46,705 nt of DNA, taken from positions 1 through 46,705 of the forward strand of contig JAQWUU010000035.1 of assembly GCA_029241985.1 (NCBI GenBank), read 5' to 3'. Under the pieces are notes generated by a model that was not told the origin of the DNA, did not search any database, and worked only from the letters and a program-made list of their open reading frames with translations. Source of the DNA: Aquiluna sp. Lineage in GTDB: Bacteria; Actinomycetota; Actinomycetes; Actinomycetales; Microbacteriaceae. This document shows, one piece after another, positions 41,093 through 46,705 of the stretch (its first letter is position 1; the number at the start of each line of letters is the position of its first letter). The translations under genes were made by a program, and so were the position numbers.

Positions 41093-42681
41093 CAGAGCGG
41101 AATGTTTCCGTGCTTTTTTGGCGGCAAATTCGCACGCTTGGTTTTCAATGCACGCAATGCTCGGACCACTGAAGCTCTGGTGGCAGCCGGTTCGATTATG
41201 CTGTCGAGCTCACCACGCTCAGCTGCTAGAAACGGACTGGCAACGTTGTAGGTGTATTCCTTGGCCAGTTGATCTCTTACCTGAGCGATGTCCAAGCCTT
41301 GCTCTTCGGCCTGCTTTATCTTGTCTCTAAACAGGATGTTTACGGCGCCCTGGCCACCCATCACTGCAATTTCAGCGGTTGGCCAAGCAAGGTTTATGTC
41401 TGCTCCCAGCTGCTTTGAGCCCATAACAATGTATGCGCCGCCGTAGGCCTTCCGAGTGATAACCGTTACAAGTGGGACGGTTGCCTCAGCATAGGCATAA
41501 AGAAGTTTCGCGCCTCGTCTGATAACTCCGGCCCACTCTTGATCGGTTCCAGGCAGATAGCCCGGCACGTCAACCAGGGTCAAAATAGGTATCGAGAAAG
41601 CATCGCAAAAGCGCACGAAGCGAGCGGCTTTTTCACCGGCGGATATATTCAGCGTGCCAGCCATCTGCATCGGCTGGTTGGCAACGATGCCAACCGAGTT
41701 TCCGTCAATTCGAGCAAAACCGATGATTATGTTTGGCGCAAAAAGTGGTTGAACTTCCAGGAATTCACCTTCATCCACCAGGGCTGAAATTACGGTTCCC
41801 ATGTCGTAGGGCTGGTTTGGGCTATCTGGAATAACCTGGTTCAGGCGCTTGTCTGCCTCGGTGATTTCAAGTTCAGACTCGGATTGGTAAGTGACAGTTT
41901 CGGAGAGGTTATTGTCAGGTAGGTATCCAACCAGAGCTTGCACGTAGTCGATGGCATCTTTCTCGTCATCTGCCAAATAGTGGGCTACACCAGATGTCTC
42001 GTTGTGCGCTCTCGCGCCACCGAGCTCTTCCATGCCGACGTCTTCGCCGGTCACTGCCTTGATCACATCGGGGCCGGTTACGAACATATTGGAGGTCTTG
42101 TCGACCATGATCACAAAATCAGTCAGGGCTGGCGAATAGACAGCTCCTCCGGCCGCTGGCCCCATGATTATTGAAATCTGAGGTATTACTCCAGATGCCA
42201 TGGTGTTTAGACGGAATATTTCACCGTACTTCCCAAGTGCAATTACGCCCTCTTGAATCCTGGCTCCGCCGGAATCCAAAATCCCAATTAGCGGGACGCC
42301 GGTTTTGATGGCAAGCTCCATCACTTTGATTATTTTGTTTCCGGCAGTTTCTCCGAGTGAGCCGCCAAAAACTGTGAAGTCTTGCGAATAAACAGCAACC
42401 TGGCGTGAGTGAATAGTGCCCACTCCTGCCACCACAGAATCGCCATAGGGTCTTTTAGCATCCATGCCAAACGCCGTCGAACGGTGCCTAACGTATTCAT
42501 CAAGTTCTACGAAAGAGCCAGGATCCAGCAGCATCTCGATGCGCTCCCTGGCAGTGTTTTTACCCTTGGCGTGCTGTTTTTGTGCCGCGATCTCGCTCGG
42601 TGCTACAACTGCATCTTGGTAACGCTGGCGGAGGTCTTCTAGCTTTCCTGCCGTGGTGGAAAAATCTGTGTTGTCAGCCAA
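41092..42681 (-). CDS. accD: Acyl-CoA carboxylase beta (carboxyltransferase) subunit
   Basis: 529 residues, PccB/AccD5 type. It moves the carboxyl group from biotin on AccA to acetyl- or propionyl-CoA. Crotonase-fold segments include [29 protein letters not shown] and [20 protein letters not shown] start at 42681 with TAGGAG five bases upstream. Followed by accE; divergent from birA, which supplies the biotin-ligase for AccA. AccA, AccD, AccE and BirA lie within 9 kb. Whether it works on acetyl- or propionyl-CoA cannot be settled here. Confidence 0.95.
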   Translation of the reverse strand: MADNTDFSTTAGKLEDLRQRYQDAVVAPSEIAAQKQHAKGKNTARERIEMLLDPGSFVELDEYVRHRSTAFGMDAKRPYGDSVVAGVGTIHSRQVAVYSQDFTVFGGSLGETAGNKIIKVMELAIKTGVPLIGILDSGGARIQEGVIALGKYGEIFRLNTMASGVIPQISIIMGPAAGGAVYSPALTDFVIMVDKTSNMFVTGPDVIKAVTGEDVGMEELGGARAHNETSGVAHYLADDEKDAIDYVQALVGYLPDNNLSETVTYQSESELEITEADKRLNQVIPDSPNQPYDMGTVISALVDEGEFLEVQPLFAPNIIIGFARIDGNSVGIVANQPMQMAGTLNISAGEKAARFVRFCDAFSIPILTLVDVPGYLPGTDQEWAGVIRRGAKLLYAYAEATVPLVTVITRKAYGGAYIVMGSKQLGADINLAWPTAEIAVMGGQGAVNILFRDKIKQAEEQGLDIAQVRDQLAKEYTYNVASPFLAAERGELDSIIEPAATRASVVRALRALKTKRANLPPKKHGNIPL

Positions 42682-42708
42682 TTGTGCTCCTAATGGGTCT
42701 CGTTCACT

Positions 42709-42721
42709 TTATCGCTGATAA
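42709..42721. promoter_or_regulatory. Inverted repeat TTATC-GCT-GATAA upstream of accD
   Basis: Perfect 5-base arms with a 3-base centre, 28-40 bases before the accD start. It overlaps a candidate minus-strand -10, TAAAGT (42711-42706). Possible operator. Confidence 0.35.
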
Positions 42722-42727
42722 GAAGGG

Positions 42728-42751
42728 CTTTGTTGCAGAGTACCTACAAAG
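42728..42751. promoter_or_regulatory. Inverted repeat CTTTGT-N12-ACAAAG between accD and birA
   Basis: Perfect 6-base arms. The right half extends to ACCTACAAAG, which recurs upstream of accA (36256-36265). Candidate binding site linking accA and accD control. Confidence 0.35.
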
Positions 42752-42756
42752 CAATC

Positions 42757-42776
42757 CCGAGTTGTGTCTCGGTTTT
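42757..42776 (+). promoter_or_regulatory. Hairpin CCGAG-TTGTGT-CTCGG with T4, upstream of birA
   Basis: Five perfect pairs, followed by TTTT. Shaped like a weak terminator on the plus strand, but no gene runs into it; an operator palindrome or a stop for pervasive transcription are alternatives. Confidence 0.35.
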
Positions 42777-42798
42777 CTACAATGCTTGATTACTGGCA

Positions 42799-42804
42799 TA
42801 TCAT
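42799..42804 (+). promoter_or_regulatory. -10-like TATCAT, leaderless promoter of birA
   Basis: TATCAT, TGGAGCT, ATG (42812): a spacing of 7. GGAG lies only two bases from the ATG, too close for a normal ribosome site. Confidence 0.45.
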
Positions 42805-42811
42805 TGGAGCT

Positions 42812-43549
42812 ATGACTTTGCCCGCTTCAAAGAGTGTCTTCTCCAAGCTTGTCCAGTTGGAGGCAGTCGATTCAACCAATAAGGAACTGCGGCGCAGATT
42901 CGATGCGAACACCCCAGAATTCTTCGCAGTGACCGCTTTGCAGCAAACTGCTGGCCTTGGGAGACTCGGAAGAACATGGGTAACCGAATCCGCAAAGTCG
43001 ATGGCGCTGTCGATTCTGCTGAAGCCTGATTCGCAACGGCAGGTCGAATGGATCACAATAATGACCGGGCTCGCCGTGAGGTCCGCGCTTTATGACCTGG
43101 GGGTTTCGGCAACAATCAAATGGCCCAATGATGTTTTAGTCGAAGAAAAAAAGGTCTCCGGAATTTTGGCTGAAATGATCGATGCCAATGCGGTGATTAT
43201 TGGAATCGGCTTGAATCTTGAAATACAAGACGCGACACCTGAGACAGCAATTTCATTGACTGAGCTTGGGGTGGAAATTGCACTTCCGGAACTTATAGAG
43301 CGCATCGGGCAGAGCGTGAAATCTTATTGGACCAGGCTTTTTGAGAATCCAGAGCTAGAAATCCAGCAACTTCAGGGCGAATTGCGAAAACATTGCAGCA
43401 CCCTTGGCACCAAGGTGAGGGCAGAGTTACCTGGCGGAAAAAACGTTTATGGCACAGCCATTGCGATTGACGCCGAGGGGAAGCTGGTGCTCGAAACTCC
43501 GGAAACGGTATCACTTGCGGCCGCAGATGTCTGGCATCTGCGAAACTAG
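42812..43549 (+). CDS. birA: Biotin-protein ligase
   Basis: 245 residues from ATG 42812; an in-frame start 48 bases upstream adds non-family residues. It attaches biotin to the Lys of AccA through biotinyl-AMP. GLGRLGRTW (48-56) is the biotin/ATP loop, KWPND (103-107) has the catalytic Lys, and a C-terminal SH3-like domain ends the protein. There is no N-terminal helix-turn-helix, so it should not repress biotin genes itself. Divergent from accD, a fitting partner. purK follows after 23 bases. Confidence 0.94.
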   Translation: MTLPASKSVFSKLVQLEAVDSTNKELRRRFDANTPEFFAVTALQQTAGLGRLGRTWVTESAKSMALSILLKPDSQRQVEWITIMTGLAVRSALYDLGVSATIKWPNDVLVEEKKVSGILAEMIDANAVIIGIGLNLEIQDATPETAISLTELGVEIALPELIERIGQSVKSYWTRLFENPELEIQQLQGELRKHCSTLGTKVRAELPGGKNVYGTAIAIDAEGKLVLETPETVSLAAADVWHLRN

Positions 43550-43572
43550 AGATAAATAAACTAGGGAGATCA

Positions 43573-44706
43573 ATGCCAACCGTGGGTGTAATTGGTGGTG
43601 GCCAGTTGGCCAGAATGATGCTACCCGCAGCGATCTCAATGGGTTTGGAGTTGAAGGTTTTTGCAGAGGCCGAGGGGTCTCCAGCGCATAATGCCGTTAC
43701 TCAGGTTGGCGACTACAACGATCTGGCACAGCTAAAAAAGTTTGCAAAGTCGGTCGATGTCATAACTTTTGATCACGAGCACGTGCCAATTGATCTTCTA
43801 GAGGCACTCGTTCAGCAGGGTGTTTCGGTGCAACCGGGTCCACACTGCCTTAGGTTTGCCCAAAATAAGCTCCTAATGAGGATCAGACTCCAAGAACTTG
43901 GATTGCCGATGCCAGCCTGGAAAGCCGTTGTCAACTCCGAGCAAGTCAGGGACTTCATATCGGAGCACGGCCCAGAGATTGTCGTCAAGACGCCAATTGG
44001 CGGCTATGACGGCAAGGGGGTGAGGATGGTTTCCGATGCTGAAGAAGTTGAGGATTGGCTAGCGGATCTGAGTAAATACGGTGGGCAGTTGCTTTGCGAG
44101 CAAAAAGTTTCCTTTGTTAGGGAGCTATCTCAGCTTGTCGCAAGAAATTCAACCGGCGATATTGTGACTTGGAGCACTGTCCAGACCGTACAGGCCTCGG
44201 GAGTGTGCGCTGAAGTCATAGCTCCCGCTCCATTGCCTGTTAATTCAAAATTAGCCGATGAGATTGCGAGAACCATTTCGGAGCAGCTCGGCGTGACGGG
44301 CGTGATGGCCGTGGAACTCTTTGAAACCGAAACCGGAGACCTGCTGGTAAATGAACTTGCGATGAGGCCTCATAACTCCGGCCACTTCACAATTGAAGGC
44401 GCAGTGACAAGCCAATTTGAACAGCACCTGCGGGCAGTTTTGGGACTACCGCTAGGGGATACCTCAATGCGTGCAAAGCATGCAGTCATGTTGAATCTGC
44501 TTGGAGTTGATGAAAGTAACACTCTGGTGGAGAACCTCGAAGCTGCGATGTCCTGTGGCTCAGCGCTCAAGATCCACAGCTATCAAAAGCAACCTCGCAG
44601 GGGCCGAAAAATGGGACACATTACTGCGCTCGGGGACGACTATGTCCAATTGCTGGAGCGCTGCCGTGCGGCGGCAGCAAAACTTTATGATTCGAAATCG
44701 GCTTAG
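43573..44706 (+). CDS. purK: N5-carboxyaminoimidazole ribonucleotide synthase
   Basis: 377 residues, ATP-grasp enzyme. It carboxylates aminoimidazole ribonucleotide with bicarbonate and ATP in purine synthesis. GVIGGGQLARMM at the N-terminus, DHEHVP, the KTPIGGYDGKGVRM ATP loop, and NELAMRPHNSGHFTIEGA are family blocks (NE-R-HNSG binds substrate). AGGGAG precedes the ATG. purE, the next enzyme of the route, follows after 27 bases. Confidence 0.96.
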   Translation: MPTVGVIGGGQLARMMLPAAISMGLELKVFAEAEGSPAHNAVTQVGDYNDLAQLKKFAKSVDVITFDHEHVPIDLLEALVQQGVSVQPGPHCLRFAQNKLLMRIRLQELGLPMPAWKAVVNSEQVRDFISEHGPEIVVKTPIGGYDGKGVRMVSDAEEVEDWLADLSKYGGQLLCEQKVSFVRELSQLVARNSTGDIVTWSTVQTVQASGVCAEVIAPAPLPVNSKLADEIARTISEQLGVTGVMAVELFETETGDLLVNELAMRPHNSGHFTIEGAVTSQFEQHLRAVLGLPLGDTSMRAKHAVMLNLLGVDESNTLVENLEAAMSCGSALKIHSYQKQPRRGRKMGHITALGDDYVQLLERCRAAAAKLYDSKSA

Positions 44707-44733
44707 AGTGGTAGTTCAAGGTGAGGAGCAGCA

Positions 44734-45222
44734 TTGTCAGAAATAGCAATAGTTATGGGTTCAGACTCAGACTGGCGAATCATGGAGCAGGCACATGCAG
44801 TTGTTTCGGCTCACGGCTACTCACCCATCGTTGAGGTACTAAGTGCGCATAGAACCCCAGAAAAAATGCTGGAATGGGCCAAAGCTGCCTCCAGTAACGG
44901 AGTCAAGGTCATAATCGCCGGCGCTGGTGGCGCTGCACACTTGCCTGGAATGATCGCTTCGGCAACATCCTTGCCGGTTATTGGAGTCCCGGTAAAGCTT
45001 GCAAGCTTGGACGGCATGGACTCGCTGCTTTCTATTGTTCAGATGCCCTCTGGCGTTCCAGTAGCCACCGTATCGATTGACGGTGCGATGAACGCAGGAC
45101 TGCTGGCACTTCGAATTCTCGCCACATCAAATCCAGAACTTGAAAAGAAACTCGATGACTATCGTCAGAACTTGGCCGACCAAGTAGCGCAAAAAAATGA
45201 GAAGTTAAAAAACAGCTTGTAA
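44734..45222 (+). CDS. purE: N5-carboxyaminoimidazole ribonucleotide mutase
   Basis: 162 residues, class I PurE. It moves the carboxylate of N5-CAIR to give [22 protein letters not shown] with the catalytic His, and [12 protein letters not shown] are family signatures; the last normally gives GAAHLPG. TTG start at 44734 with GAGGAG five bases upstream. A TAGAGT whose TAG is the purK stop lies 25 bases before the start and might be a secondary promoter. No convincing terminator follows in 45223-45323. Confidence 0.96.
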   Translation: MSEIAIVMGSDSDWRIMEQAHAVVSAHGYSPIVEVLSAHRTPEKMLEWAKAASSNGVKVIIAGAGGAAHLPGMIASATSLPVIGVPVKLASLDGMDSLLSIVQMPSGVPVATVSIDGAMNAGLLALRILATSNPELEKKLDDYRQNLADQVAQKNEKLKNSL

Positions 45223-45323
45223 GCAGAGATTTTTCAGACGATTCTCATTATTCAAAACGCTCAGAATACTCAGCCAATTTCAAGCATCTCAACCTAAGGT
45301 TGAAGGTGACTTGGAGGTGAGCT

Positions 45324-45851
45324 GTGCGCAAAATATTTGCCGCTTTTGCAATGCTTTCGGCTACCCTTTTGCTCTCCGGCTGTAGCGTGTTTTATCCGAA
45401 TTGGGGAGCAACTGCTCTGCCTGAGGAGCCAGCCATCGTCAATGAAGAATCTGCTGAGCCAACACCATCAGAAACTGCTGATGAGCCAACCAAGGAAACA
45501 GAGTCGCCTGAGCCAGAACTGCAAGAAACCGCAGAACCTGAGGTGATCCAACAGCAAGTTGCTGTGACAATTCTTATCGCGGAGGCGTTTCTTGACACTC
45601 AAATGCTCGAAGTAGTCGCCCAGATTCCTGACCTAACAGAAGCAGGTGGCACCTGCACCCTTAGGTTTATTGGCGGGTCCACCGAAGAATCAAAGGTTGT
45701 GCAGGCCCAAGCATCTTCCGATTACACCCAATGCTTCCCGATTGAGATTCCTCTAACCGAACTGCCTTCAGGCTCGGGAATTGTGACAGTAACCTATGAA
45801 TCGGAATTCCACATCGGAACATCAGCCGCGAGTTCGGTGGTGATTCCGTAA
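45324..45851 (+). CDS. Secreted lipoprotein with acidic linker, function unknown
   Basis: 175 residues; GTG start with GGAGG six bases upstream. Signal peptide ending in lipobox LSGC (Cys20), then about 50 residues rich in Glu, Pro, Ser and Thr (a spacer), then a beta-rich domain of about 95 residues with two Cys (GGTCTLRF and DYTQCFPIEI) that could form one Ig-like fold, reminiscent of the Cys-paired repeats in the glycine-rich protein at 434-2617. I do not recognise a specific family. TAAGGT at 45295-45300 is a possible -10. Its stop is 3 bases before the next gene, so the two are probably one operon. Confidence 0.8.
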   Translation: MRKIFAAFAMLSATLLLSGCSVFYPNWGATALPEEPAIVNEESAEPTPSETADEPTKETESPEPELQETAEPEVIQQQVAVTILIAEAFLDTQMLEVVAQIPDLTEAGGTCTLRFIGGSTEESKVVQAQASSDYTQCFPIEIPLTELPSGSGIVTVTYESEFHIGTSAASSVVIP

Positions 45852-45854
45852 AAA

Positions 45855-46705
45855 ATGCTTAAGAAAGCTTTCGCTCTGGCTATCTCAGCTCTCATGGCAG
45901 TTGCGGGCATTGTGGCTTTGCCGCAACTGAACGAACCGGCACTCGCAGCGCCTTCAGCAAGTGCATTTGATCCGGGCCTCATCATCAGCGACAGCGTATT
46001 TTTCGATTTTGGTTCGATGGATGTCGCAGCAATCCAGACGTTTTTGGACTCTCGTGTTGCAAGTTGCAGGGCAGAAGATCCGGCCATTGACTGCCTAAAG
46101 GATATTTCGGTTGAAATTCCAGAGACTCCCGCCACTACTCCAACCGAGGTTGGCCCGTGCTCAGCGATATCGGCGAACCCGGCGGCAAGTGCGGCTGAGG
46201 TCATATTTGCAATTTCGGTTGCATGCGGGATTAATCCAAAGGTGTTGATTACCAAGCTGCAAAAGGAGCAGGGCCTAGTCACCTCAACAAAGCCAACGTC
46301 ATACATGTACCGCGCAGCGATGGGATTTGGTTGCCCAGATTCTGATCCAGGCATTTGCGGCAAAGTCTATGTAGGTCTTTTTAACCAGCTTTATAGGGCT
46401 GCCAAGCAATTGCGTTGGTACGGCAACCCAGAGGGCTCGTTCACCTACTGGAAGCCCGGCCGCACCGTTTCTATGCGTTACAACCCCAACTCCTCATGCG
46501 GAACCAAAAGTTTTGAACTGAAGAATCAAGCGACTGCAAACCTTTACTACTACACCCCTTACACACCAAACCAGGCGGCCTTGTCCAACATGTATGGCAC
46601 TGGTGACAGTTGCTCCGCGTACGGAAATCGAAACTTCTGGCGATTCTTCCACGACTGGTTTGGCTCCCCAATTGGCGGTGGCTACCTTCTAAAAGCCGCT
46701 GGCCC
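45855..46705 (+). CDS. Large secreted protein, N-terminal part (runs off the window)
   Basis: ATG at 45855 opens a frame of 283 complete codons to the end of the window without a stop. Signal peptide (1 to about 32, ending ALAAPSA). The mature part resembles a conserved actinobacterial extracellular module: IISDSVFFDFGSMD, IQTFLDSRV, CLKDI, GPCSAI, CGINPKVLITKLQKEQGL, YNPNSSCGTKSF, YYYTPYTPNQAAL, GTGDSCSAYGNRNFWRFF and DWFGSP, with many conserved Cys. The LQKEQGL segment recalls the catalytic-Glu helix of lysozyme-like proteins (inference). Such modules often head larger proteins with wall-binding or hydrolase domains, here beyond the edge. A minus-strand frame across it is a shadow. Confidence 0.82.
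   Translation, partial: MLKKAFALAISALMAVAGIVALPQLNEPALAAPSASAFDPGLIISDSVFFDFGSMDVAAIQTFLDSRVASCRAEDPAIDCLKDISVEIPETPATTPTEVGPCSAISANPAASAAEVIFAISVACGINPKVLITKLQKEQGLVTSTKPTSYMYRAAMGFGCPDSDPGICGKVYVGLFNQLYRAAKQLRWYGNPEGSFTYWKPGRTVSMRYNPNSSCGTKSFELKNQATANLYYYTPYTPNQAALSNMYGTGDSCSAYGNRNFWRFFHDWFGSPIGGGYLLKAAG

Noticed and set aside
42757-42776. True terminator between accD and birA
   Set aside because: Both neighbours are transcribed away from this point and the stem has only five pairs, so an operator or chance palindrome is as likely.
45794-46363. Minus-strand frame of 189 codons at the right edge
   Set aside because: The plus strand in the same place encodes a signal peptide followed by a recognisable Cys-rich secreted module that runs off the window.
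1-46705. tRNA/rRNA genes, CRISPR arrays, insertion sequences, prophage or integrase genes
   Set aside because: None seen: no repeat-spacer pattern, no transposase or integrase motifs, no tRNA-like T-loop segments found by eye on either strand.

Overview
The window is a gene-dense stretch of an actinobacterial chromosome. By eye its base composition is near 50-55% GC. Protein similarity recognised from memory, together with gene order, points to a small-genome member of the Microbacteriaceae, most like the freshwater Luna-type lineages (Rhodoluna/Aquiluna). The family is inferred from sequence recognition; no database search was run. There is no sign of a prophage, insertion sequence, CRISPR array, tRNA or rRNA. 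No stretch over 300 bases lacks a gene: the longest gap (13966-14220) holds an FMN riboswitch.

Layout. 1-363 is the tail of a type II NADP isocitrate dehydrogenase with a hairpin terminator. 434-2617 is a secreted, membrane-anchored glycine-rich protein. 2593-5644 is a one-carbon group (purU, divergent glyA-folD). 5641-7975 is a tryptophan/kynurenine operon (kynU, a small ORF, kynA). 7991-9772 is an ABC exporter. 9777-13965 is the riboflavin operon ribD-ribE-ribBA-ribH, with a DNA-methyltransferase-like gene coupled to its end and the FMN riboswitch (14036-14177) in front. 14221-16510 carries trpS, xth and a Rieske lipoprotein. 16535-19902 is sdhCDAB, transcribed on the minus strand. 19984-21093 is a mannose-1-phosphate guanylyltransferase.

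21212-29861 is a nucleoside uptake and salvage operon: a BMP-type lipoprotein, ABC ATPase, two permeases, cdd, deoA, add, then a PTS IIA/IIB pair with no IIC. 29871-34437 holds a PPOX-family flavoprotein, a phosphosugar mutase, purine nucleoside phosphorylase and an LpdA-type flavoprotein. 34438-36885 is accA (biotin carboxylase/BCCP) and maf. 36921-40874 is a TrmA-family RNA methyltransferase followed by a response regulator, a histidine kinase and a kinase-like membrane protein. 40871-45222 is accE-accD, birA and purK-purE. 45324-46705 is a lipoprotein and the start of a large secreted protein.

How it works together. Nucleosides are imported, deaminated (Cdd, Add) and phosphorolysed (DeoA, PNP). 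The resulting (deoxy)ribose-1-phosphate could be isomerised by the mutase. AccA, AccD, AccE and BirA make up an acyl-CoA carboxylase and its biotinylation enzyme. From sdh to purE the gene order is collinear with the Mycobacterium tuberculosis Rv3275c-Rv3319 region as I remember it, with the ABC/PTS genes and the two-component genes as insertions.

Most striking at DNA level: at least twelve genes have a TANNNT -10-like hexamer exactly 6 or 7 bases before the start codon and mostly no Shine-Dalgarno. This suggests widespread leaderless mRNAs. All five convergent gene pairs abut or overlap, and TTG starts are common.
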